Made by a program: the position numbers and the translations under genes. Below are positions 34,118 through 46,769 of a stretch of 64,000 nt of DNA, piece by piece. How positions within the stretch are numbered: position 1 is the first letter of the stretch; the number at the start of each line of letters is the position of its first letter. This DNA is from Prostheceraeus crozeri. Taxonomy: Eukaryota; Platyhelminthes; Polycladida; Euryleptidae. The stretch spans positions 248,001-312,000 of the forward strand of contig CAJQUW010006373.1 in NCBI GenBank assembly GCA_907163375.1, written 5' to 3'. The notes below the pieces were generated by a model. The model ran no database searches. It saw nothing but the letters and a program-made list of their open reading frames with translations, and was not told where the DNA came from.

Positions 34118-34312
34118 ATAAACATCGATTGTCATGACGTTTTCATTATCTTTAACAGCAATTTTGGCCCAAGTTACCGGTTGCGAAGAATGTCATATTT
34201 CTGCCTGCTGTTGGAGAATAGTGCCCTAAAAGTGGAATATAATCACAAAAATGACAAATCTCATCTTGAGTTCTAAGTGAATGTTGGATCATTACGTTGT
34301 TGAGTGTATCAA
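34118..34312 (-). pseudogene. Secreted-protein-like gene fragment, copy C
   Basis: The minus strand begins ATG at 34264-34262 with MRFVIFVII as in copy A, then soon meets a stop. DNA similarity to 12800-12990 runs through the whole segment, including 5' flank TTGATCCAACATTCACTTAG and the region for ENVMTIDV. Only the first-exon-sized part is present, about 20 kb from copies A and B. Confidence 0.5.
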
Positions 34313-37300
34313 ACTCGGAAGCACATGGATCTAATGGACATAAACAATTATCTTTGACCCTCCATAACTTGCAATACGACTGGAATCACAACTAAGGAAT
34401 TGTCGTTTTACTGATGCTGAGTGACAATCTACGAATTAATGAATAATAAGAATCTCGTGCGCGAATTTAGGAACAAAATGTCAGTAGCGCTCACACTATA
34501 AGTATTGAGTTGCCCCTCATCAAAAAATGAACTACCACGCCTTCCACAAGCAGTCCGATTCATAATCTTTCATGAAGATGAAAGAGAAACAAATCAATCT
34601 GTTATTAATTGTAGACAAAAATGAAAGTATAGACCGCTTTAATAATGCCACCGAATTAGTGCACACGAATTTAAATGATGTTGGCCCATTTCAGGATGGT
34701 GATGAAATGCAATATGATACACAATGAATTATAATTAAAGGTTTCACAACGAGCGATTACACGAGCGCGAAGCGCGGGTTTTATCGAGAGTGCTGTAACC
34801 GCATTGTCGCGACAGTTTTGACTAACACAAATTGACATTACTTCCTTGATGTATGAGCTGTATGAACCATAGATATCGTACCGCGTAACCAATGATGGAA
34901 CCGTTTCTAAACTATCGGCAGACAGAATTTTATTAGGTAATTAGCTTATCGATTTGTCACAGACTCATAGCGCTTAATTTCTGCCCACCAAGATTGCTGC
35001 ATTCAGACAGAAATTCATGAATTTGGAAACATTCTATGTCATCCTACCCGAATGTTCTCTATCTCTCTGCTGAGTTTCCATTCTTTTTGTAGCCAACTTC
35101 ATGATTAACTTTCAATTGCTATTATTATGATGTAGGAAATACACTTCTGAGACACAAAATGATCAACAAGAACCTGTCTTTAAATGTTTTCTCCTAAGAC
35201 ATCAAAATCCAAAAAAATTTCCTACTTAGATATCAGCAGCTCAGACGAGTCTTTAATCTTTGAAGTGCTCATCTCACCGCCGCTATGTATCAAGGAACGA
35301 AGGGAAAGGATCTGGCAAATTGGTAAGCATGGATTCCAGCATGGTAGAACCAAAGCAGTTACATAGAAATCTGTCAAGTGTGATGCATCTCACTTGCAAC
35401 GAATTCGCACATGTCATACCTGTCACGCTCACAGAATTAAACAGGTCCTTTCTTCTTCTGTGTGACTAGAAGGGAAGCATTGGAACATGTAACGTTCATG
35501 AAATGGCACAATCTACTAATATAATAACATAGCAATCAAACAATGAGCAGTCAGTTCAACATTAAACATGCCAAATGGTGCGAAGTGTCAGTGACGTTTA
35601 TCAACCGGATCATACAGCAAAGAGAAGACATAGTCGATGTCAAGTTCTACAGAGAAGTTTGTGAATGTTTTTTCGTGCGCCTGCTAACTTTTTTAATAAT
35701 AATCGGAGGGACCAACATTATCGAGAAAACTTTTGCGCAATGATCTGAATTCTTCGAATCTGAAGGAATCGTTGTGATCGGAGCATCTTGAAGGAATTCA
35801 GAGAAATTCGCAATCGACGCACGACTACTTTCCTATCTCTGTAAGGTACTAAAAATTTCTTTTTGCCCACTTAATAAGTTTCTGGATGTGCCATCGTTTT
35901 GAATCAGTTTGTACTTCTAGCAAAGTGACACGATTAAACAATCTAATTCTGTGGTCACGCTTGTCTGTCTGATAACTGTGGGTACAGGTGAATTAGCATA
36001 CACCGCTTTTTACACCGCTAGTGTGCGACAAGTGGGCGCCACTGTGCGAGAATTTGAGATAGGCTATTAAGGGGCCTATCAAAGGAAAATGGAAAGTCAC
36101 GACAGGCCGTGGATTTTAATGACAAGTGAAAAACCCGTGCTTCATCATCACGCTAATTGTCAGGGGTAAACTCAGAGTGGCAAATAATTTAATGTGAGTA
36201 ATCCCCATCATATCAGTTATTATTTTCCTGGTTATCTGAATATTATGTACATCCAGCGATGATCACAAATTCAACTTTTTTTTGTAATTCCAGAGAGTGA
36301 ATAAGTCTAGCTTTCAGTCTAAATCATAAGTGCATTAGCTTGAATAGTTTGCTAGTTTAAAAGTGTTTAAAACTAATTCCAAAGTGCACTAGTTTCAACC
36401 AGAAAAGCATATTTCGTTACAGGGACATGTGAGGAGTTAGTCATAGTCGCAAAAATTGCCACTTTCGAAACTGGAGTTGCAGTCATATTAGTGGGAAGTT
36501 GTCTCTCCATCCTTGATTGCATCATTTGAAAGAACTGAAATAAAATGAAATAAAATTGGAAACCTGACAATTCACACTGGGTCAGATAACATTGAGTTAT
36601 GTAATTTACTCTGCGTGCCTAGTTCATCAGTGCAAGCCACATCATTTCGCTACAAATGTTGTTCATTAACCTGAATATATTCTTCCTGATCAAAGAAATC
36701 AATTCATATATGATTTTTCATATTTCCTTTTCTTTGATCAAGCATTTCAATTTCCGAATATTATAATTTTGGAAGATGATGAGGCTATACTTATATTACA
36801 TACAATGCCTACGTGAATGACGACATCAACATTAATAAGATGAAGATGAAGGTCACGGAATTATGAAATTCACCATCACATGAAAGGCCAAATAAGGCAA
36901 TGAGATGATACTTGCTAGTAACTTGGATATTGATTTAATTAGCATGTCACAATCATAACAATGTAGGTATTGACATGATCTTAAAACTCTGATCTTTCTT
37001 TGTAAAATACGACATTCGGCATGCCTATGTATCTATTCAAGTATTGAACAGTATCGCATCATTGAACATTATTGTCACATTTAAAATCCGTGACTACATA
37101 ATTAATACCTATTAGGCCTATCTATTATCATGCATGGATGAAGTCAATAGTCAACTACATATCCAAATGAACTAATTGATCAAAAATGTTGTGAGACATG
37201 ATCATCTGTCCATTTCAAACTTGAAACGGCTACTGTTTGTAGCATAAAACTGACTGCATTAGGCCTATCTATAAATCGTTTGTGAAAGTTTATGCTTGAG

Positions 37301-38540
37301 AGTGTTGTTAATGCGTTGTTGCTATTATTCATTCTCAGACGATGATGAAAATCATCCCAGCAGCCATTTATAATAGAATATCATGCTTACTAATTCTAAT
37401 TTTTAATTGAAGTAGTCATAATGAGGACCAATGGCGTTATCCAATCTCTTCAATGTAGAAATGCAATACTTATGTAACCATTGGATTAATTAGTTCTTAA
37501 AAGAACTCAATTGAGCTTTCTCGTGGCAACGAATCAAAATTGATCAGCTTTGGCCAAATATCTGGTAAAAATTGAAATCTTAAGACTTGCAACACTACTC
37601 ATTCTTACTGTTAATATACTAATGCCACAGATTCCATACACTGCCGCATACACGTTCAAAACAGACATCTAATATACTGTACCGACTACAGATGCTGGTA
37701 GTAGAAATAGAATAAGACAATTGTCACCATAGGTTAAGGAAATTGAAAATGGATATCATAAGACAACAGGAGACCGATGGATAAAAATTGGCCAAGTGGA
37801 GGTAAAACATAGAAATACAATGATACTTACACCGATTACAAGTGAACTAATGATACACTATATCTGACACTACACATGGTGGATAAGTGGAATGTGGATA
37901 AACAATAAACTACAATGACACTCTACTCCACTGAAAGCAATGAAACTATACACGCTATACCTAAGACTACACATGGAAAATACTATTATTTCACTTGAAT
38001 ATGTTATCGCCAGTTTATTAATCAGTCTATAATACTTCATGGAAACCGACATTTCTTCATTTGTTTATTTAGAATAATTCATACATAATACATAATTCAT
38101 TACAATAATTCATGAATCATGTAATATTTGCAGACACATTGATGAACATGATTATGACTTCCTATGTACATTTCTAAGGTCTAAAGGCAATTTCAATTGA
38201 TCAAGATGCTTCATTTTGCAAGAAATTGACAAATTCGATAAAAAAAGCAGAAATAAGGCAGAAAATAAAGTCACAGAAAATCAGGCACGCATCCCCTCCC
38301 CCGGCTAAACAGTGCAGTGGCAAGGTATAATTGACTCTGACAAAAACTGATTAATCATGTAGACAGCTGAGCAACTGATGTATGAAGAACCAGTTCATAT
38401 TAATGAAGATATAAACACTCCTAACTAGTCTGATGTCATTCAAGTATATTTGAAAAAAGCTTCCGTATGACATAGATTGAAGATTATGATGCTTTGAACT
38501 CAATGCATTATATTATTTGATGCTAAATTTTGCTTCTTTT
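34313..38540. other. Long AT-rich interval, no gene recognised
   Basis: Frames at 35184-35366, 35543-35743 and 36373-36570 have no known domains. The last follows a polypyrimidine-AG on the minus strand (near 36545) and could be a spurious or unknown exon. No element ends were recognised. Confidence 0.4.
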
Positions 38541-38544
38541 CAAT

Positions 38545-38550
38545 TTTATT
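38545..38550 (-). terminator. Candidate poly(A) signal for the MICU-like gene
   Basis: AATAAA on the minus strand, about 570 bp after the stop codon. The DNA is AT-rich, so chance occurrence is quite possible. Confidence 0.25.
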
Positions 38551-39120
38551 GAACTTGCCTGCTAAAGAAATATTTATATAATTTCAAGGAATTTTGAGTT
38601 GCGAATCTACAGATCTAATGGAATGAAATGGCAAAAAGAAACAAAGTATCAATTATGTACGTACTGCACTAGGTAAACATATGATTATACACGTACAGTG
38701 TAAGTTGTTTTTAAAGCAAGACAATATTGGAAACTGTTGTAAACCGACAGATTTCAGATTAAAAAAGAAGAAAAATCAATTCTCATTATGTTTACTCAGT
38801 TAAAAATAGACTACAAATGTACAGCGAGAAATATACAGACAATAGCAATCTCCAATAAATAGATATCAATATTCACATTTGCATGACAAGTCACTTTTTG
38901 CGAAAACTTCGCCGGCTGCATCTTCGTGGAATCAAGTGAAGAACTGTTAGTTACAGATATGAAGTTGGAGCATTATAGAAACATTTGGATAAGCGAATGA
39001 AACATTCTTGTAAGTTAACAGCTTGCTGACAGTAAATTAAGGCAAGAAGAATTGAAAATAGTTGTAATATGCAAGTGCATGCACGTAACAAAGAATATCC
39101 TTAAATGAATGTTGAATTAT

Positions 39121-40777
39121 TCAACCACTAATATTGTGAGAAACACAATGTCGAAATTGATGCCACCGACTGGCCTCTTCCAGGTGCTTCTGAAAAAGGG
39201 AAAACAGTAATTAGAGACGTTTCCAATAATAATAAATTAATGCAATACAGGTACACTTATAAGAGAAAACGCAAAATTGAATTCATGCATTAATTAAAGT
39301 GAAGTGGAACTAGAAGAAACTAAACTCTAATTTAAATAATTCAAACGTTGATTATTAATTCAAATATAGATCAATACTTAAAATATTGCTATATAATAGT
39401 GTTTAACAACGGATGCGACCACAACTGTGGTTCACAAGCCATTATTTTGGAGTGATTGAAACAGAAATGTTTTTATTTTGCATGTTATTTTATACAAAAT
39501 TTTACACCGATTCTTTTCAATTGAAGAACATATTAAGTGAATCGACCGCCTCAAAGCTGATGGCTCGGGTCCTCTTGGGAGTAGCATTTAAAGTTTCATA
39601 TGGCTTATTAAGGTTGTGATGAGTCCTGCATTCCTTCTTCCGATAGAGACTGACAGATTTGTAATACTGAACATGCGCATCAATTTCAATAAAATGAACC
39701 ATCAGAAACTTTGACTGAAGCAGCAAATACTGTAAAGCCGTCTTCTTATGCAATTTATCTTGTTCCCACAGCCTATGACTTTTGGAGACAGCACAATATT
39801 TTATGAGCTTACTAAGAAGACTGAACAACATTCAAACGTGTGAAGCATTGTTCATCTGAACGTAAACCTCATTGTTTTATTTAGAATTAGCTTTCCACAT
39901 GTTTTTGATATCGATTTGAGCAAGTAATAACTATCAATTTACATGAGGGTCAACGGTACCCCCTCAAGTTTCTGTACGATGATTGCTAAATACGTGTATA
40001 AATGTTCTAACATAGGCAAGAGATAGATGAACACCCGAAGATATCCCATGCCTAAATTATGGCTTGAAACTTCGTAATCTTCTCTTCATCAAAGAAATCA
40101 TAGAAAATCTCAATGGCAAGACAAAATGGCAAGAAACGGACTTTATTAGAACAAGATGACGAGGGAAGCTGTTCATATAGCTGAACGAGACCAAATGAAA
40201 AATTCCACTGTCAGAGGATTGATTGCTATTACAAGGACAAACAATGTCAAATATTTTGGGTGAACCCTGTCTAAAGCAATTGTTGAGTAAAAGGTGAAGC
40301 AATTAATCGATCAATATAATACTGAAGTTGAGGTAAAAATTGGCTTATACATGTACATGTATAAAGGCAGAAAATTCTCTCCAGTTCATCTGCTATGTAC
40401 TTTGAAGCAACTCATAATTATCCAGTAGATAATTTGCAATACGTAAGAAAGCTTACATCAACTCTATATTTGTTAGAATTTATGTCGAATCATGCTGGAA
40501 TGCGAAACAAAATTCAGAATAATACAACTATAACATCATTTTTGTTGTCAACATTGAAAAACATGGTGAGCCAACTTTACTTAAATAAGAACACATTATG
40601 AGGTATTGAAGACTACCTTTGAAAGTCCTCGAGTTAGTCTGTCTTTCATCATGCAAATGAACTCATGTTGACTCAAATGTCCATCGCCATCAGCATCAAA
40701 GATAGTGAATAGAGTTTCCACAACGGCATCGTCCAGATTGTATCCAACACACGCTTTTACCGCTCGCTGGAATTCCA
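39121..40777 (-). CDS. MICU-family (MICU2/3-like) mitochondrial calcium uptake protein, last two exons
   Basis: Minus-strand exon 40617-40777 has a CAG acceptor (40778-40780) and a GT donor (40611-40616 region). It encodes EFQRAVKACVGYNLDDAVV, then the EF-hand DADGDGHLSQHEF with Asp at loop positions 1, 3 and 5 and Glu at 12, then ICMMKDRLTRGLSK. This matches the last EF-hand and following helix of MICU proteins (FxxIMKxRLxRG), which sit in the mitochondrial intermembrane space and gate the calcium uniporter. A matching-phase exon 39121-39189 (after TTTTTCAG) adds KHLEEASRWHQFRHCV and a stop, like the short C-terminal tail of MICU3. Upstream exons, including the first EF-hand, would lie at higher coordinates; I did not find them, so they may be beyond the window. 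Confidence 0.72.
39190..40616. other. Intron of the MICU-like gene
   Basis: No element ends or known domains. A 104-codon minus-strand frame at 39517-39831 has no recognisable similarity. Confidence 0.5.
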
Positions 40778-41280
40778 CTGCAAAGTTATCAAAAACAGAA
40801 TAAATCACAGTTTTATATCTAACTTCGAATGTGATGAAACTGGAATCTATTCGGAGGCTTCAAAACAAAGTACTGATAATCATAATTTAAAAAAGTACGA
40901 TCTTGAACATTGAAATGTCTCTTATCGAGTTTGCAATGGATAAAAGGATAAGAAACTCTCCAATTAACAAATAGCAAATATCGAAAATTAATCGAGCTCT
41001 AACATCAAAGCAGATGAATGTGCTAGAATTGAAAAATTGCCATTTATCACTTTCTTTTTACATCACCTAGCCTCTCTCGTATTGCATCTGACATCTCTGA
41101 TCATTTTGATTATCAGATTATTGCTATATTTCATTTTAGAAGTAGGTTGCGTAAAGGGCGTTAATTCCTGATGATCGTGAAAGATATTGAATGCGTCATC
41201 ATAAGTATACACAACGATTTTTATTCAGACATCATGATAAATGTGTGTTATATGATCAAGATTTAACAGAAAGTGATGAC
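40778..41280. other. Probable intron sequence upstream of the MICU-like exon
   Basis: Nothing recognised. It ends at the candidate hAT terminus. Confidence 0.4.
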
Positions 41281-43020
41281 CAGGCCCCGGATTTATATGC
41301 ATTTATAATGGACCAAATATGCAATTAAAAACAAAATATATGCATTTATATGCATTTATCTAGAAATATGATCTCGTACCGGATTTTTTAGAGCTATAGT
41401 GTACTTAGCCTACAGTGAACATAATCGAGATTACAGAAAACAATTCTAATTTCAAGCAACCTTCAAACAAGTCAAACGTCGGAACATGAAACACTCAGTG
41501 GACCACATACCGGTAATATAGTTTCAGTTAATATGAACGACCATATATTTTCTAAGGTTCTGTTTACTAAATCCGTGGCGGTTTGATCTCAAGACATTCT
41601 TGTATCTTGAGAAGGAACGCTCGACATCAACAGTTGTCAATGGAGCATATTTATAGGCTGCAAGGGCAGCAGGCTGCAAGTTTGGAACTTGTTTGCATTG
41701 TATGCTCAGAGATGGACATGATGGATCAATGATCGACAGAATTGATAAAAAACAGTGTAATCCTTTGTTTCTAGCAAAAACGCATTTTATTATCTGTTGC
41801 ACGACTTCAGTTTGAGGCAGACTTTCTATAAGTTTACAAAAAATGTGCCAACTATCCGGTGCAGTGAGAGTGCGACACTCCAGCTGTTGAATGATTTTGG
41901 GTATATTTGAGAAATTCGCCTTTATATAAGTCAGATAATTTAGGACATCATTATTTCTAAAGTCATTTTGAACTTCAGTAATAGAAGCCGCTTCATTTGG
42001 ATTAAGGGCGTCCACAACCAACTTGACTTCTTCGAAATGATCTGCATAATAATCAGCAGTTTGTAACCAGGTTCCCCACCTTGTAACTACGGGTTTAGGT
42101 GGAAGTGCCATATCGGGATTCATTTCCTTAAACAACGAAATACGTCAAAGGGATTTCAGGAATACCTTCTTCGCATTTGCTATCATAGAATGTACCGCTG
42201 GATATGAAATTCGAACGAAGTCAGCAATTCGATGCAAAGAGTGTGCAAGACAAGTCACATGAATGCAGTTTGACAACAAGGACGATATTCCATCTGCCAT
42301 CTTATGCATGTAGGCAGCGGAATCAGTAACAAGAAGAATTCTTGAGAAATCGTTCCCCTCACCCAGTACGGTTTTCAGTGCATCGACGATTACATGTGCA
42401 ACAGTAGCGTGGTTTGTGGTGTGAATATATTGTACGTCAATTAAATATGATTTCGAATCCTCCTTGAGAGCCCCTGCAAATACGTTCACGACCAACCTTC
42501 CGCATGCATCTGTGGTTTCATCCACCGATATCTAAAGATACTCATCCTTGAGATCATTCCTAATTTCATCTATCTTTTGCTCATATAGCTTAGGTATGTA
42601 GTTCTTCCGTATTGTACTCTCTGAAGGTAGTTCAGGCTTGAGATACTTTGAAAAGAACTCACGTACTGGAGGTTGATCTAATTTCGAAACAGGTATATCA
42701 GCGCTTACTACCATCGAAGTTACGTCCATACAAAATTCTTGTTTCCGGTCAATAGATTCTGACAGAAACAGTTGATTTATTGCTGACCCCTCCTGTCCGG
42801 CGGGCACTTTCGAGCGTCGTATGTGCATTGCGGTTTGCATGTGTTGTACTACCGAGCTTCGTCTTTCAGAAGAAACTGTCACTGAGCAAGTTGAACAAAG
42901 AAGTGTACCATTATCTTCTTTCAGACACTTGAATTCGCCAGTATAATTCCGAAGAACGATAGTTTTCGATGTCTTCACTTTTGGCATTTTCACACGCTGC
43001 AATAACAGAACCGCATCTCA
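41281..43020 (-). mobile_element. hAT-superfamily DNA transposon (one end recognised)
   Basis: The left terminus is probably CAGGCCCCGGATTTATATGC at 41281, hAT-like in its CAGG start and followed by repeats of ATATGCATTTAT. The matching right terminus was not found up to 43500, so the 5' end may be lost. It contains the transposase frame 41524-43002. Confidence 0.55.
41524..43002 (-). pseudogene. hAT-like transposase with two in-frame stops
   Basis: One reading frame runs the whole length, broken only by TAG at 42532-42534 and TGA at 42145-42147. N-terminus: a BED/CGGBP1-like zinc finger, LLCSTCSVTVSS...VVQHMQTAMHIRR (Cys-x2-Cys, His-x5-His), for DNA binding. The middle has DETTDACGRLVVNVFAG (first catalytic Asp region), LLVTDSAAYMHKM and VTCLAHSLHRIADF. 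Then VTRWGTWLQTADYY. The C-terminus YAPLTTVDVERSFSRYKNVL...NLRKYMVVH is the hAT dimerisation region. About 490 residues in all. Both stops could come from single C-to-T changes (CAG to TAG, CGA to TGA), so the copy is little decayed. Confidence 0.85.
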
Positions 43021-43513
43021 TAGAATGGTGCGGCCATCAATAGCCACGAGAAGTCTATTCTATTCGAAAAGAAAGTAGACATTTATTTGATGTTTTGATT
43101 GGTTGACTGCGTGCACCATACGTCATTCACAGTGCGTGGGATCATCATCGACGTATCGCATGCATTATCAACGACTTCTAAATATAGAACTGGTGTCATT
43201 ATCAGGACGCGCGCTCATCTTTCGCGAGGTGTCTACCAAGTCTTACAGTAGACTTAACTGATATTATTATTTCTTGTTATTAGGCCTACTCATACTATAG
43301 TATCGAAAATAAATGGAATTTTACGTTTTACGATGTAACCATGACCTCGGCTTAATTAATCTCGGTGTATTTGATCAGGCGGATAAATACAGATAGGCTT
43401 GTTGTGGATGATTATAGCATAGATTCTTCATGTTCCGCCGAATTTCTATATCTATCGGGAGTTATTTAGATAACTCCTGGGGAGCCTAGACTTCTAAAAC
43501 CGGCCATGATATA
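43003..43513. other. Interval between hAT and mariner
   Basis: Probably hAT 5' leader at its start; no genes. Confidence 0.4.
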
Positions 43514-43734
43514 CGTGGCTCAGTCAATAATCACCTAGACTCAAAAAGAAATATTGAAGATATCAAAACGACCGTAGATATCCAATGTAATGTGTATCCA
43601 ATATAATGTGTGACCAAATTGCTTGGAAATAATCATAGCATTAGATATCATTGACCAAATTGCTTGGAATTTCGACCAAAATAGATGGAAAAGGTATATT
43701 ATATACGAAGCTGAATAAAGATTGGATTCTAATG

Positions 43735-44034
43735 TTACTTTTCTACATAGAACCCATTCTGATCAACACATTTTCGCCTTTTCAACACCAAGTCTTCGAA
43801 AGCATTCTTTAAAAAGCTCTCGTCCAGCGAATCAAAAACTTGTCTTGCATGCTGCTCCACTTCGGAAGATGAATCAAACTTCTGACCTCGCAAGGTTTTC
43901 TTCAAATGACGAAAGAGGCAGAAGTCAGATGGTGCCAGATCTGTCGAATACGGAAGATGCTGAATGGTCTGGAACTTCAATTGAGACACCGTTTCCTTCA
44001 CAATCGCAGCAGTATAAATTTTGGGCATTGTCAT
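43735..44034 (-). pseudogene. mariner transposase, C-terminal catalytic part
   Basis: Contains HLPYSTDLAPSDFCLFRHLKKTLRGQKF, the third catalytic Asp block of the DD34D signature, and a C-terminus FEDLVLKRRKCVDQNGFYVEK typical of mariner. The second Asp block (DNA) lies at the insertion point next to 44034, in another frame. Confidence 0.82.
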
Positions 44035-44038
44035 AAAG

Positions 44039-44301
44039 TGTCACGGATTGTGCGCTACGTTATTGGTATTGTCCATGTATTATCAGTTGTGTGCGTCAGT
44101 CATTATTGTCCTTTGTTATTGTCTGAATGAATGCATTCGATTCTTTAATGCATTGCGCACCCCATTGTTCCTGTAAACAATGTACATGTTTTGCATCCAT
44201 ATAAACGGCTTGTGCGCCTTTGTAATTACAACACATTTGACCATGACAGAAGCTGGTTTTCAATCACGTACGTAGTTTCAGTTTCGCTATTTTACACGAC
44301 A
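44039..44301 (+). repeat. 5' LTR of BEL/Pao element
   Basis: Starts TGTCACGGATTG and ends TTTTACACGACA. About 99% identical to the 3' LTR. Confidence 0.9.
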
Positions 44302-44400
44302 TGGCGCCCAACGTTGTTTCTGCATGGCAAAAAAGATATCATTTGATACATCAGCACTAGTATCACGCAGTTGTGTTGTCACTTGTTCGCGGTAAACCTG

Positions 44401-44570
44401 CTCGTCTGTTCCTGTTTTGTCGCTCCTGACTCTGTGGATCCTCTGTTGGTGCTGATGACCTGCTCGTCTGTTCCTGTTTTGTCGCTCCTGACTCTGTGGA
44501 TCCTCTGTTGGTGCTGCTGACCTGCTCGTCCGTTCCTGTTTTGTAGCTCTTGACTCACTCATCTGCTGCT
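44401..44570. repeat. 62-bp tandem repeat in the LTR-element leader
   Basis: CTCGTCTGTTCCTGTTTTGT starts units at 44401 and 44463, with a partial unit at 44525. It lies between the primer-binding site and gag. Confidence 0.85.
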
Positions 44571-45066
44571 GTCAAAATTTCGGTTTGTCCTACCGAAATC
44601 AGTAAGCTCGACAGTTTTCATTGATATTAATTTCTTACAGTACAAACCAATTCAACCTTAATTTGCATATGTGCGATTTTAAATACGTATAACCTACACC
44701 ATCGGCTTAACTGACTCTTGAATATTGTGACATATTTTTTTGTCTTTAGTTACTATCGTCTGCCAGTTTTTTTGGTTGATCCGTACCAGTTTGTAACTGT
44801 TATTGAACGTTACGTAATATTTTACAACATTGTCAGTTTCGCGGTTTTCAACGACAGCTAGTTTATTGTGCATGTCAGAGTTTGTAAAAACAAGGAGCTA
44901 AAGGGTCAGGACTTTCTAAGGGATTTCCTGCCGTCCGTATTCTGTTAAAAAAAATAGAGGGAATAGACCAGGTAAAGCATTGGGATGATGATGATAAAGT
45001 GAAAGATTTGATTCAAAAACGCGGCAGACTACGGGCAGTTATTACTCGGTATACGGTCGTACGAAC

Positions 45067-45660
45067 ATGTCATTGAAATGTTTGGACGATCATGATTATG
45101 AGCGTCTCGAATATTTAAGAAAATCTCTTCAATGTAAGAGCGAGTATCTTGAAAAATTAAATGAAGCGGTACAAGAATGTATCGATGAGGATATTTTGGT
45201 CAATGACATTGATGAATCTATCGAATACAATGTAAAGATATCAGATACTATTAAGAAAATTGATATGGTTTTTGAAAGCGTGCATAGAGCAGACACTAGT
45301 TCGATGGACACTAGCTGGCAGTTAAGCTACCAAAACTTCAGTTACCTAAATTTTCTGGAAACAAGTTAGATTTCCAAGAATTCTGGAATATGTACGAGAC
45401 AACGATATTGCGTAATAATACTATATCGGATGTTCAGAAATTTGCTTACCTGATGTCATGCCTAGTTGGAGAGGCAAAAGCGAGTGCATCTGGCTTAACG
45501 CTGACCGATATGAACTTCAGATTAGCATGCGATATACTTACGACTAGATTCGGCCGCCAAGATTCGATTATTCGCGAACACATGAATAAATTACAAAATA
45601 TTAAATCTCAGAATTCAGAATCACGTGGTGCAAGACTTATAATGAAATCAAGGAAATAAT
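45067..45660 (+). pseudogene. BEL/Pao gag segment (DUF1759-like), fossil
   Basis: The first part is a charged helical N-terminus. It is followed by LPKFSGNKLDFQEFWNMYE, KFAYLMSCLVGEAKASASGL and the ILTTRFGRQDSIIREHM pattern characteristic of BEL/Pao gag. Broken. Confidence 0.8.
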
Positions 45661-45689
45661 CACTCCTGCGCATTTTCTCGTACTGAGAC

Positions 45690-46070
45690 GACTTACCGTT
45701 GAGCCTACTTGTAATTCCTACCCTAGCATTCAGGAGCCAGATTTACTGAAAATGCTGAAAAGTTCAAGACGTCTGTTGGAACGTTTTTGGCGTTTATGGT
45801 ACGAGCGGTATCTCTCAGCTTTAAGAGAAAGAAACAGTTCAAATCCGAGAAGTTCTGACATTTTGCCCAAGGTCGGAGACGTGGTATTGTTCAAGGAATA
45901 GAAGCTTCGGTTGTTATGGAAAGTCGGAAGGATTACCTCATGTCACATTGGTCGCGATGGAGCTGTGCGGTCTGCAACTGTACAGATTACGGACGGTGGG
46001 GGTTCTCCTAGACTAGTTCGCAGGCCCATAAGATTTCTTATACCACTCGAGTTTACTGCAATCAGTTCAT
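45690..46070 (+). pseudogene. BEL/Pao integrase C-terminal segment, fossil
   Basis: Contains FWRLWYERYLSALRERN, LPKVGDVVLFKE, WKVGRITSCHIGRDG.VRSATV and RRPIRFLIPLE, the tail domain found in BEL/Pao integrases. Broken. Confidence 0.75.
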
Positions 46071-46457
46071 GAAATTGTCATGCGATATTATGCGAATATA
46101 ATATATTACGTTATTATGCAATTTCTATTGTATATCTAGCATACTTTTCGTTACAGTTAGTAAATTTTATTTATGATTGACATGAGTACCCCCTATTCTT
46201 GATAAAGAATTCGCTCTTGTAAATGCTGTTGAAGTGTGACCTGGGACATTTGAACTAAAGATTCGAGTCTTTGAGTTGAACTTTTTCATCTTCCATCTGA
46301 TTATGAACTTAGGCGGTGTTGGTTCTATTATTCATAATTCATTGGATTAATATTTTTCGAGCATACGGTGTATACGTTGGTTGTTTTTTGTATATTATAT
46401 ACAAAATGTATATTGTTAATAGTATTTTTTTCTTTTTTTGAGAAAAATATATGGGAG

Positions 46458-46721
46458 TGTCGCGGATTGTGACGCTACGTTATTGGTATTGTCCATGTAT
46501 TATCAGTTGTGTGCGTCAGTCATTATTGTCCTTTGTTATTGTCTGAATGAATGCATTCGATTCTTTAATGCATTGCGCACCCCATTGTTCCTGTAAACAA
46601 TGTACATGTTTTGCATCCATATAAACGGCTTGTGCGCCTTTGTAATTACAACACATTTGACCATGACAGAAGCTGGTTTTCACTCACGTACGTAGTTTCA
46701 GTTTCGCTATTTTACACGACA
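46458..46721 (+). repeat. 3' LTR of BEL/Pao element
   Basis: Starts TGTCGCGGATTG and ends TTTTACACGACA. Preceded by a purine-rich ATGGGAG. Confidence 0.9.
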
Positions 46722-46769
46722 TAAAGTAAGTACTTCGCAGATCGTCTCGAAGTTTTGTGGACATTGTCT

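Larger units (their letters stand above)
44039..46721 (+). mobile_element. BEL/Pao LTR retrotransposon, broken, young
   Basis: A fossil copy with 263-264-bp LTRs at 44039-44301 and 46458-46721, both TGT...ACA and differing at about three positions, so the insertion is recent. Target duplication TAAAG on both sides. A primer-binding site TGGCGCCCAACG follows the 5' LTR. The family is assigned from a DUF1759-type gag segment and an integrase C-terminal segment. At 2.7 kb it is far shorter than a whole BEL/Pao element and has several breaks; no reverse transcriptase was recognised. Confidence 0.88.

Noticed and set aside
36373-36570. Possible extra MICU exon
   Set aside because: It lies beyond the proposed terminal exon with stop codon at 39121 and has no EF-hand or MICU similarity.
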